From the NCBI GenBank assembly GCA_002763335.1, contig PEYS01000213.1:1-11408 (forward strand): 11,408 nucleotides of DNA, read 5' to 3'. The translations under genes and the position numbers were made by a program. This stretch comes from Candidatus Woesearchaeota archaeon CG08_land_8_20_14_0_20_47_9. GTDB taxonomy: Archaea; Nanobdellota; Nanobdellia; Woesearchaeales; CG1-02-47-18. Below, piece after piece: positions 5,863 to 11,408 of the stretch. Within the stretch, counting starts at the first letter, position 1. Every line of letters begins with the position of its first letter. The notes under the pieces were generated by a model. That model made no database searches and was not told where the DNA came from. It worked only from the letters and a program-made list of their open reading frames with translations.

Positions 5863-7350
5863 TCAGCTGATAACAAAACCTGAGTCTGTCCTAGCTATCC
5901 TGGTTGCAAACCTAAGCTTATCACTGCTGTTTGCGTAGATCGAGTATAGGGTCTCGCCTTTATTAACTTTGCTGTTAACGTGCCTGAAGAGGTATAGGCC
6001 TGCCTCAGCATCCCTTGGAGCACCCGCAGCCTTGGCGATCCTGGTCATGGTCTGGTTGTTTATTGCCTTTACGCGCCCGGATCTTGCTGCGCTGATCCCT
6101 CTTTTAAAGCTGCCGAGCTTTACGCGCTTATACGTGAATGTCCTTCCGCCCTGAGCCTTTATTATCTGCACAAGCTTCCTGTATGCCCTGCCTGACTCAA
6201 GAATCTCCCTTGCAAGCAGAGCCCCCTTGCCGTGCTTTGCATGGCCTACAAACTCCAGAATCTGCCCTGCAAGCATCAACGACTTCTCCCTGAGGTCAGG
6301 CGGGGCATCCCCGCTGTTCTGTAGCACCATAAGGGAGTCCCTCGCCTCAAGTGCAGCCCCTATGCCGTTGCCTATTGGCTGTGAGCCGTCACTAAACACC
6401 ACCCTTATCCTCATGCCGAGCCTGCGCGCAACCTCTTCAAACTGCCTCTTGAGGTGAAGCCCTGCCTTGCGGCTACAGACCTTTGAGTTTGGGCCGATGG
6501 GTATGTCCAGCAGGAGGTGGCTTGCCCTCACAGAGTGCTTCTTTGCCATTACACTTGCAAGCATCTGCCCCTCAGCATCAATGTTCAGCGAGTGCTCAAC
6601 CCTTATGATCTTGTCATCAGCAGGCGCTAGGTTTATGGCCCCTCCCCAGGTTATGCAGCCCCCTGTGCGCTTCACCACAGCCTCTAGCTTTCGCATACTC
6701 ACGTCAACAGGGGCAAGCACCTCCATTGTGTCAGCTGTCCCAGCAGGTGAGGTTATTGCCCTTGAGCTTGTTTTCGGTACTGTGAGTCCTGCCGCTGCAA
6801 TGATGGGCACAACTATCATGGTTGTCCTGTTGCCAGGCACCCCACCAACGCAATGAAGGTCAACTATTGGGGTTCTGTTTATCCTCAGCACCTCGCCGCT
6901 CTCCACCATCGCCCTTGTAAGCCAGACAATCTCGTTCATGCTCAGCCTGTTGCAGTAGCATGCGGATACAAAGCAGCTGGCCTCAGTCTCGCTGAGGCGA
7001 TCCTCGCTTATGTCCGCCACAATTGTGCTGATCTCCTTCTCATTTAGCCTCTTCCCGTCAAGCTTCTTTTTTATGTAGCCTATTGATGCGGGCTTGGATT
7101 CAGGGGAGACCTCAACAAGATCGCCTTCTCTGCCCCCTAGTTTTTTCAGGGGCTCGTCAAACATGCCAATATAGCCTGTTGGGAGGAGTTTCGAATGCAC
7201 GATGTCAACTATGGCAGTTATCCTTTTTCTAGACCGCCTTATGAGTATTCTGTCTCCGAAGTGGAGGTCCCTCTTTTCAGCATCCCTCCTGCTGAGCAGA
7301 ATTATGAGTGGGCCCCCTGTTGTGACCCCCATCACCCTGATCTTCAGCAT
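5863..7350 (-). CDS. deoA: AMP phosphorylase (archaeal thymidine-phosphorylase-like family)
   Basis: It splits AMP (and in studied archaea CMP and UMP) with phosphate into the free base and ribose 1,5-bisphosphate. In many archaea that product is isomerised to ribulose 1,5-bisphosphate and used by form III RuBisCO. The 495 residues match the archaeal enzyme rather than the roughly 440-residue thymidine phosphorylase. They have an extra N-terminal domain (1 to about 85, with VTTGGPLIILLSRRDA), then DLHCVGGVPGNRTTM (164-178), KTSSRAITSPAGTADTMEV (193-211) and GRAYRKLVQIIKAQGG before the C-terminal domain. The P-G-N-R wording instead of the G-D of thymidine phosphorylase is the archaeal hallmark. 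The start lies 11 bases after the stop of the AI-2E gene; GGGGTGA across that stop may serve as ribosome binding site. The R15P isomerase and RuBisCO genes are outside this window or absent. Confidence 0.92.
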   Translation of the reverse strand: MLKIRVMGVTTGGPLIILLSRRDAEKRDLHFGDRILIRRSRKRITAIVDIVHSKLLPTGYIGMFDEPLKKLGGREGDLVEVSPESKPASIGYIKKKLDGKRLNEKEISTIVADISEDRLSETEASCFVSACYCNRLSMNEIVWLTRAMVESGEVLRINRTPIVDLHCVGGVPGNRTTMIVVPIIAAAGLTVPKTSSRAITSPAGTADTMEVLAPVDVSMRKLEAVVKRTGGCITWGGAINLAPADDKIIRVEHSLNIDAEGQMLASVMAKKHSVRASHLLLDIPIGPNSKVCSRKAGLHLKRQFEEVARRLGMRIRVVFSDGSQPIGNGIGAALEARDSLMVLQNSGDAPPDLREKSLMLAGQILEFVGHAKHGKGALLAREILESGRAYRKLVQIIKAQGGRTFTYKRVKLGSFKRGISAARSGRVKAINNQTMTRIAKAAGAPRDAEAGLYLFRHVNSKVNKGETLYSIYANSSDKLRFATRIARTDSGFVIS

Positions 7351-7361
7351 TTTGTCTCAGC

Positions 7362-8486
7362 TCACCCCACTATAAGCCCTATGCTCTCCTCGTAATAGAG
7401 CCTGAGAAACGTGATGAAGAGCGATAACAGCAGGGGGCCCATCACCAGGCCGATGAATCCAAAGAGCTTTAATCCCCCGATGATGCCGAGAAGCACTATG
7501 ACCGGGTGCACCCTGCCCCTGCCGCCAATAATCTTAGGTATCACAAAGTTGTCAATTGAGTTTATTATAAGGGCGCCGTAGAGTAACACCCCAAAGCCCC
7601 GTATGATAAGCCCGCTGTTCCTTGTGGAGTAGCCTGAGATCAGCAGTCCTAGAGCAAGGGGCAGCCAAATAACTATTGGCCCAAGCAAGGGAATCATTGC
7701 AGCCACTGCTATCGCAAGCCCCCAAACAAGGGGGGATGAAACGCCAAATATGTAGAAGCCTATTGATGCGCACACCCCCTGTATGACTGCAACAGCTGTG
7801 ACGCCGTAAATCACCCCGCTCACAACAGACGAAAACTTATCAACAATCCTCTTTTTGTGTGAGCTCTTTATGGGAAGCACATCCTCAAATTCCGTTATGA
7901 TCCTCCTCCCATCCTTGAAGAGGTAGAAGACTATGAAGAGCATTATGAAGAAATTAACCATCAGGCGTATTACTGACAAAATCATGTTTGAGGTGAAGTC
8001 TATAAACCATGTGCTGATCCTCTCAACTATCTTAGATATGTATGTACGCACCTCCTGGCTTGCGGTTATCTCATTGAAATAGCCTATCAGACTGCAGACG
8101 AAGCCCTCGCTCTCATTACACACCTTGCCAATAATCGGCCCTGAGGCTCCCTGACCTGTCTGCCTTATCCGCAGGTATATGTCCGTAACAGTGTCTGCCA
8201 CCTCCAGCCTGAGGGAGTTTGCCAGGAAAAAGAAGGGGAGTGCTATCAGCAAGATGATGAGGAGGGCTACGATGGCTGCTGAAGCGTTTTCACTCTTCAG
8301 GTAGAACCTAACCCTCTCGTATATCGGGTAGAATGCGTATGCCAGAATTATTGAGGAGAGGATGACGCTTATCAGGGGTCTTACCAGGAGGAATGATATT
8401 ATTCCCAGGGCAACTATAATAAGGCCCATGAAGCGCCTTGAGTACAATTCCTTGTAGTCACTATCACCACCCTTTTTTTTATACAT
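7362..8486 (-). CDS. AI-2E family (UPF0118) membrane protein
   Basis: 374 residues with about seven or eight membrane helices. One or two lie at residues 20-52, one at about 68-88, then a soluble loop, and further helices run from about 165 to the C-terminus. The C-terminal signature is readable as FVIPKIIGGRGRVHPVIVLLGIIGG and GPLLLSLFITF, the strongest mark of the family. Relatives include E. coli TqsA and YdiK, and some bacterial members act as Na+/H+ or Li+/H+ antiporters. The AI-2 name therefore says little, and there is no luxS here. It is the first gene of the operon with AMP phosphorylase and DUF3467, so transport of a nucleoside, phosphate ester or ion coupled to that pathway is possible but only inference. 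A TATA box about 25 bases upstream implies a leaderless message. Confidence 0.88.
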   Translation of the reverse strand: MYKKKGGDSDYKELYSRRFMGLIIVALGIISFLLVRPLISVILSSIILAYAFYPIYERVRFYLKSENASAAIVALLIILLIALPFFFLANSLRLEVADTVTDIYLRIRQTGQGASGPIIGKVCNESEGFVCSLIGYFNEITASQEVRTYISKIVERISTWFIDFTSNMILSVIRLMVNFFIMLFIVFYLFKDGRRIITEFEDVLPIKSSHKKRIVDKFSSVVSGVIYGVTAVAVIQGVCASIGFYIFGVSSPLVWGLAIAVAAMIPLLGPIVIWLPLALGLLISGYSTRNSGLIIRGFGVLLYGALIINSIDNFVIPKIIGGRGRVHPVIVLLGIIGGLKLFGFIGLVMGPLLLSLFITFLRLYYEESIGLIVG

Positions 8487-8504
8487 AACCGCTTTTAATA
8501 TGCG

Positions 8505-8516
8505 ATTTATATATAT
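8505..8516 (-). promoter_or_regulatory. TATA box of the AI-2E/AMP phosphorylase operon
   Basis: The minus strand reads ATATATATAAAT, centred about 25 bases from the ATG at 8486, with no Shine-Dalgarno sequence. This is the best archaeal TATA box in the window. A 44-base palindrome begins 15 bases upstream of it. Confidence 0.6.
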
Positions 8517-8530
8517 GCTTTGCGGTAGAA

Positions 8531-8574
8531 AGATTATCTTTCCACCAGTCTCAGACTGGTGGGAAGACTAATCT
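8531..8574. promoter_or_regulatory. 44-base imperfect palindrome just upstream of a TATA box
   Basis: The inner arms CCACCAGTCT (8542-8551) and AGACTGGTGG (8553-8562) are perfect around a single C. The match continues outward with CTT/AAG and AGATTA/TAATCT after short mismatches. Its position directly upstream of the operon promoter fits an operator or activator site. A terminator for DUF357 read-through or a mobile-element end are alternatives. Confidence 0.5.
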
Positions 8575-8760
8575 GCAGTTTTATGAGGTTAAGCTTGATC
8601 GATCAATCTTTATCGCTTTTTATCGTGCATTTTCCGATTTGGCTCAAGACTGGTATTTCTCAAGACTCAAAACTCATAGCTCAGGACTGAGAACCCCTCT
8701 TTTTCCTAGTCGCTATATTGATGAGGGCTTGCCTATTTCAATCCCGACGGGAATGACACC
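8575..8760. other. Gene-free stretch with short repeats between DUF357 and the AI-2E operon
   Basis: No gene is seen. It contains the perfect 12-base palindrome TTGATCGATCAA (8595-8606). CTCAAGACT occurs at 8643 and 8659, with a variant CTCAGGACT at 8680 inside CTCAGGACTGAG. There is also a TCCCGACGGGA mini-hairpin near 8742. The part around 8699-8757 is loosely similar to 9447-9511, as both carry TTTTCCT and TATAT-GATG-GG in the same order. Confidence 0.35.
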
Positions 8761-8807
8761 AGATGGTTTTGACTAACCTTGCGCAGTAAGGTTAGTCAAA
8801 ACCATCT
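8761..8807 (-). terminator. Perfect 20-bp hairpin overlapping the DUF357 stop codon (GCGCAG-type)
   Basis: The arms 8761-8780 (AGATGGTTTTGACTAACCTT) and 8788-8807 are exact reverse complements around loop GCGCAGT. The DUF357 stop codon (8792-8794) and its last four codons lie inside the right arm, so the stem would form on the very end of the coding mRNA. No T-run follows closely. Confidence 0.65.
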
Positions 8808-9124
8808 ACACTGAAGAGCCTTGAGTCGTGGCCAACATCGAAGAGCCCAAGCCTTGCCCCCGCATCAAGCCAGCCATGAGCGTAGTTTACTGCTGCGAAT
8901 GCATTTACGTAGTGCCCAGATTCCTTAAAGTGCCTGGCATCCTCCAGGTAGGCTGAGGCCATCCTGAGGAATTCCCTTGCAGCATCATAGAGCAGAGTCT
9001 TTTCAGGGGGGGCAATCCTGAGCTTTTTAATGGCCTGCTCAGTAAGGGAGAAGTACCTCTCCAGCCTTCTAGTGCATACAACATCAACCCTCTTCTGCGT
9101 TTCACAATTTTTGTATCCTTTCAT
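8792..9124 (-). CDS. DUF357 family archaeal protein
   Basis: 110 residues, soluble and almost wholly helical. The stretch APPEKTLLYDAAREFLRMASAYLEDARHF followed by FAAVNYAHGWLDAGARLGLFDV is the signature of DUF357, a small archaeal family of unknown function. No catalytic motif, signal peptide or membrane segment is seen. The ATG at 9124 has GGGGG about 9 bases upstream (CTGGGGGAAACGGGC). The C-terminal VDGFD is encoded by the arm of the 8761-8807 hairpin. It stands alone, 305 bases from the AI-2E operon on the same strand and divergent from rtcB. The 527-base gap upstream is full of hairpins, some of which could be its leader. Confidence 0.85.
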   Translation of the reverse strand: MKGYKNCETQKRVDVVCTRRLERYFSLTEQAIKKLRIAPPEKTLLYDAAREFLRMASAYLEDARHFKESGHYVNAFAAVNYAHGWLDAGARLGLFDVGHDSRLFSVDGFD

Positions 9125-9148
9125 GCCCGTTTCCCCCAGGCTTTTACT

Positions 9149-9242
9149 CTAACGAGTAACAAAAATTCGCCTGCTCAGGGCTATCCACGGCCTAAAGGCC
9201 ATGGCTTTTACGCCCCTCGCTTCTGCACGGCGAATTTTTGAA
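9149..9242 (+). repeat. Dispersed element copy B with IS200/IS605-end-like hairpin
   Basis: Related to copy A at 577-661. CTAACGAGTAAC is followed by GGGCTATCC, a stem CCACGGCC/GGCCATGG with one mismatch, loop TAAA, and GGCTTTTACGCCCC. Here outer arms AAAAATTCGCC (9161-9171) and GGCGAATTTTT (9229-9239) also pair exactly over 11 bp. About 11 extra bases lie on its right side compared with copy A. No transposase gene remains. Confidence 0.5.
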
Positions 9243-9243
9243 C

Positions 9244-9415
9244 GTCAAAAGCTCGCCTTCCGAGCGAGCTTTTGACTCTTGCCGTAAGGCAAGCCCAGAA
9301 ATCCTTTGGATTTCTCGTGGCCGAATGGAATCGGTGGGCTTGCTTAAAGCACACCGATGGAATGACTGCATTAAAAGTTCTCGCCCTGAAGCGCGAGCAA
9401 CCCACGAACTTTTAA
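9244..9415. other. Hairpin-packed stretch, candidate structured RNA or leader
   Basis: Nearly every base can be paired. GTCAAAAGCTCGC (9244-9256) pairs exactly with 9264-9276. GCAAGCCCA (9289-9297) pairs with TGGGCTTGC (9335-9343), enclosing GAAATCC/GGATTTC (9298-9304, 9308-9314) and CCGA/TCGG (9321-9324, 9331-9334) as a three-way junction. TTAAAAGTTC (9371-9380) pairs with 9406-9415 and encloses CTCGC/GCGAG. Alternative pairings exist (CTTGCC/GGCAAG at 9278-9293; ATCGGTG/CACCGAT at 9330-9358). I recognise no known RNA family. It could be an independent RNA, a 5' leader of DUF357 on the minus strand, or nested mobile-element debris. Confidence 0.4.
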
Positions 9416-9516
9416 GTATTTTAAAAGGGAGTGTACTCCATTAAAGACCCGTTTTCCTGAGGGTTATATCGATGGGGTGTAGGTACTTATGTTTTTCGAT
9501 TCCGATGACATTCATA

Positions 9517-9577
9517 GAAAAGCCTGAATACTGAGGCGAGCCGCAAGACGGCGAAGCCGAATGTATTCAGGATTTTC
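9517..9577 (+). repeat. Palindromic dispersed repeat, copy 2 (61 bases)
   Basis: The arms GAAAAGCCTGAATAC (9517-9531) and GTATTCAGGATTTTC (9563-9577) pair with one mismatch. The 31-base centre contains GAGGCGAGC, CGCAAG and GCGAAGCCGA, matching copy 1 at 3502-3558 read on its minus strand. The centre can itself form GCCG/CGGC around CAAGA. It lies about 30 bases upstream of the rtcB TATA box. Confidence 0.75.
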
Positions 9578-9609
9578 GCCGAGTCTATTCAAGGTTTTCT
9601 AACCAAATC

Positions 9610-9618
9610 TTTTTAAAC
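9610..9618 (+). promoter_or_regulatory. TATA-like box and ribosome binding site of rtcB
   Basis: TTTTTAAAC lies about 38 bases before the ATG at 9652, predicting a start near 9640 and a short leader. GAGGGG (9638-9643) is then a plausible Shine-Dalgarno site, 8 bases from the ATG. A small CCCCT-AAG-AGGGG hairpin (9631-9643) overlaps it. Confidence 0.45.
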
Positions 9619-9651
9619 CCCATCCCAACACCCCTAAGAGGGGTAATCAAC

Positions 9652-11073
9652 ATGGATATTGAAAAGCTAAACGAGTTTTGCTGGAGGATTGAGAAGCAAG
9701 GGCAGATGCTAGTTCCAGCAATGGTATTCTCATCTGATAAGCTAATAGGCAAGGTCAGGGAGGACCGCACACTTCAGCAGCTTGCCAATGTCGCATGCCT
9801 TAAAGGAATAGTCAAACACGCCATGGCAATGCCTGACGCTCATGAGGGTTATGGCTTTCCTATTGGGGGTGTTGCGGCCTTTGATCTTGAGGAGGGAGTT
9901 ATCTCCCCAGGCGGGGTAGGTTATGACATAAACTGCTCTGTAAGGCTCCTCAGAACAGACTTTGATGCAAAACAGATAGAATCCAAGAAGAGGGAACTGG
10001 TAGCCAGGATATTCTCAGAGGTGCCTGCTGGTGTCGGCAAAAAGGGGGTTACAAGATTGACTCGAGAAGTTCTTGCAGATGTGGTTGAAAAGGGTGCTCC
10101 CTGGGCAGTAAAGCAGGGTTACGGCTATAGAGAGGATGCAGACTATATAGAAGAGCATGGCTGCATGGAGACAGCTGACTTCAGCGCAATATCAGAGCGC
10201 GCAATAAGCAGGGGCATGCCGCAGCTTGGAAGCCTCGGCTCAGGAAACCACTTTCTGGAGATACAGAGGGTGGACAGGATATTTGATGAGGAGGCTGCAA
10301 AGGCATTTGGCATTGAAAATGAGGGGCAGGTAACTGTTATGATACACTGCGGAAGCCGTGGCCTAGGACATCAGGTGGCCTCAGACTACATAAGGGCAAT
10401 GGAGGACAAGTACGGCTTTAAGAACCTCCCTGACCGGGAGCTTGTAAACGCCCCTATTAACTCTGAACTCGGACAGAGGTACTACAAGGCAATGTCAGGG
10501 GCAGCAAACTTCGCATTTGCAAACAAGCAGATGATAACCCACTGGGTTAGAAAGTGCTTTGAAGAGATAATGGGGAACTCAGAGAACATGAAGGTTGTTT
10601 ATGATGTCTGCCATAACATTGCAAAGATGGAGGAGCTTAGAGTAGATGGTGAAAAGAGGAGGCTCTGCGTGCATCGCAAGGGTGCAACAAGGTCTTTTGG
10701 GCCGAGTAGAGAGGAGCTCCCTGAGAAATACCAGGGCATAGGCCAGCCTGTGCTTATACCTGGGTCAATGGGTACTGCAAGTTACGTGCTTGCAGGGACT
10801 GACAGGGCAGAGGGGATAAGCCTTGCGAGCACTGCTCATGGAGCAGGCAGGACAGCATCAAGGTCAGAGGCATTGAGGACAGTAAGGGGGGAGGCTGTTG
10901 TGAGAGGCCTGATGGACAAGGGCATCCTGGTTAAGGGAGCCTCATGGAAGGGAATTGCCGAGGAGGCGCCGCAGTTCTACAAGGATGTTGACGAGGTCGT
11001 CAGGGTCTCAGATGCTGTAGGCATTGGCAGGCTCGTTGCAAGGGTTGTGCCAATAGGCGTGATGAAGGGATGA
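9652..11073 (+). CDS. rtcB: RNA-splicing ligase RtcB
   Basis: It joins RNA ends with 3'-phosphate or 2',3'-cyclic phosphate to 5'-hydroxyl ends using GTP and Mn2+. In archaea it seals tRNA exon halves after intron removal. The 473 residues are full length for an intein-free enzyme. All expected ligands are visible: C95 in GGVGYDINCSVR, H200 in GSLGSGNHFLE, H232 in MIHCGSRGLGHQ, H321 in DVCHNIAK, and H397 in STAHGAGR as the histidine that takes up GMP. PDAHEGYGFPIGGVAAFD (61-78) and CVHRKGATRSF (339-349) are further signatures. Many archaeal homologues carry an intein; there is none here. The start fits the TATA and GAGGGG spacing. Its stop overlaps the next start as ATGA, so the PHP gene should be translationally coupled. 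Archease, a frequent partner, is not seen. Confidence 0.96.
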   Translation: MDIEKLNEFCWRIEKQGQMLVPAMVFSSDKLIGKVREDRTLQQLANVACLKGIVKHAMAMPDAHEGYGFPIGGVAAFDLEEGVISPGGVGYDINCSVRLLRTDFDAKQIESKKRELVARIFSEVPAGVGKKGVTRLTREVLADVVEKGAPWAVKQGYGYREDADYIEEHGCMETADFSAISERAISRGMPQLGSLGSGNHFLEIQRVDRIFDEEAAKAFGIENEGQVTVMIHCGSRGLGHQVASDYIRAMEDKYGFKNLPDRELVNAPINSELGQRYYKAMSGAANFAFANKQMITHWVRKCFEEIMGNSENMKVVYDVCHNIAKMEELRVDGEKRRLCVHRKGATRSFGPSREELPEKYQGIGQPVLIPGSMGTASYVLAGTDRAEGISLASTAHGAGRTASRSEALRTVRGEAVVRGLMDKGILVKGASWKGIAEEAPQFYKDVDEVVRVSDAVGIGRLVARVVPIGVMKG

Positions 11074-11408
11074 TTCACAAGGCGGATCTGCATGTACATA
11101 CAGCAGGGGACCCGCAGGATGACTTTATAAGCTACACGCCTGAAGAGTTAATTCTGCATGCAAAAAGCCTTGGATTCTCAATAATCTCAATAACAAAGCA
11201 TGATGCACTAACCAGAAGCGCTGCCCTATCAGAATTTGCAAGAAAGCTAGGCATATTGCTAATACCCGGCATAGAGATTACACTAGAACGCAAGGAGGTA
11301 CTGCTCTACAACGTGACAGAAGAGGATGTTGCAAGGCTTAAGAGGATAAGCGATCTGGAAAGGGTAAAGCGCAAGGACGTGCTTATTGTGGCACCGCACC
11401 CATTCTTT
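11070..11408 (+). CDS. PHP-domain metal-dependent phosphoesterase, partial (3' end outside window)
   Basis: I translated this from the ATG at 11070, which overlaps the rtcB stop by four bases (ATGA). 113 codons are open to the edge of the window. The N-terminus MIHKADLHVHTAGDP carries the metal-binding H-x-H motif of PHP proteins. It is followed by ITKHDA (the usual T-D-H-D with Lys for Asp), IPGIEIT with the metal-ligand Glu, and APHPFF at the cut edge. These proteins hydrolyse phosphate esters using two or three metal ions; known members act on DNA or RNA ends, nucleotides or histidinol phosphate. Coupling to rtcB suggests work on RNA ends or cyclic phosphates, but this is inference. The C-terminal half, with the remaining ligands, is not visible. 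Confidence 0.88.
   Translation, partial: MIHKADLHVHTAGDPQDDFISYTPEELILHAKSLGFSIISITKHDALTRSAALSEFARKLGILLIPGIEITLERKEVLLYNVTEEDVARLKRISDLERVKRKDVLIVAPHPFF

Noticed and set aside
5863..7350. Annotation as thymidine phosphorylase
   Set aside because: The extra N-terminal domain and the DLHCVGGVPGNR motif are those of archaeal AMP phosphorylases, not of thymidine phosphorylase.
7362..8486. Autoinducer-2 export function
   Set aside because: The family name is historical. No luxS or quorum-sensing gene is present, and relatives have other transport activities.
9238..9444. Open reading frame of 68 codons on the plus strand in the hairpin-rich gap
   Set aside because: It starts inside a perfect inverted repeat and spans several stems. 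The translation resembles no protein I know, and it has no Shine-Dalgarno sequence or TATA box at suitable distance.
9652..11073. Intein in rtcB
   Set aside because: The reading frame is continuous at normal length, and all metal-ligand motifs occur at the usual spacing.
1..11408. CRISPR array, tRNA, rRNA, RNase P or SRP RNA
   Set aside because: No regularly spaced identical repeats, no T-loop type GGTTCRANYCC with a foldable cloverleaf, and none of the conserved RNase P or SRP signatures were found in the gaps by eye.

Overview
The window looks archaeal, most likely from a small-genome (DPANN-type) lineage; the phylum is inference. Support comes from an archaeal AMP phosphorylase, an RtcB RNA ligase with its full metal-binding set, archaeal DUF357 and DUF3467 proteins, a ribbon-helix-helix/nucleotidyltransferase fusion, and TATA-like boxes about 25-30 bases upstream of start codons. 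The latter implies leaderless transcripts for several genes. No rRNA, tRNA, CRISPR array, transposase or phage gene was seen.

Layout. 1-495 (-): 5' part of an AmmeMemoRadiSam-type radical SAM enzyme with a Tat-like N-terminus, cut by the window edge. 794-1582 (+): RHH-nucleotidyltransferase fusion. 1628-2602 (-): PRPP synthetase, convergent with the fusion gene and separated from it by a perfect 21-bp inverted repeat. 2714-3499 (+): methylthioadenosine phosphorylase, divergent from PRPP synthetase. 3762-4838 (-): secreted protein of unknown function. 8486 down to 5480 (-): a likely operon of AI-2E family membrane protein, AMP phosphorylase and DUF3467 protein. 8792-9124 (-): DUF357 protein. 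9652-11073 (+): rtcB, overlapping by four bases a PHP-domain phosphoesterase that runs off the right edge.

How the genes fit together. PRPP synthetase, MTA phosphorylase and AMP phosphorylase all handle phosphorylated ribose and adenine. AMP phosphorylase releases adenine and ribose 1,5-bisphosphate, which in many archaea enters the ribose-1,5-bisphosphate isomerase/RuBisCO III route; those two genes are not in this window. RtcB joins RNA ends carrying 3'-phosphate or 2',3'-cyclic phosphate to 5'-OH ends, and the coupled PHP enzyme may act on RNA ends or nucleotides (inference).

The most unusual content is between the genes. The gaps hold at least eight long inverted repeats in recognisable families: (i) three long hairpins with a GCGCAG/GCGTAG-type loop, all 3' of minus-strand genes and two of them overlapping the stop codon; (ii) two copies of a 57-61 base palindromic element with a conserved asymmetric loop; (iii) two copies of an approximately 85-base element whose hairpin resembles the right end of IS200/IS605 transposons, with no transposase nearby. 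The 527-base gap upstream of rtcB also contains about 170 bases that are almost wholly foldable, including a possible three-way junction.
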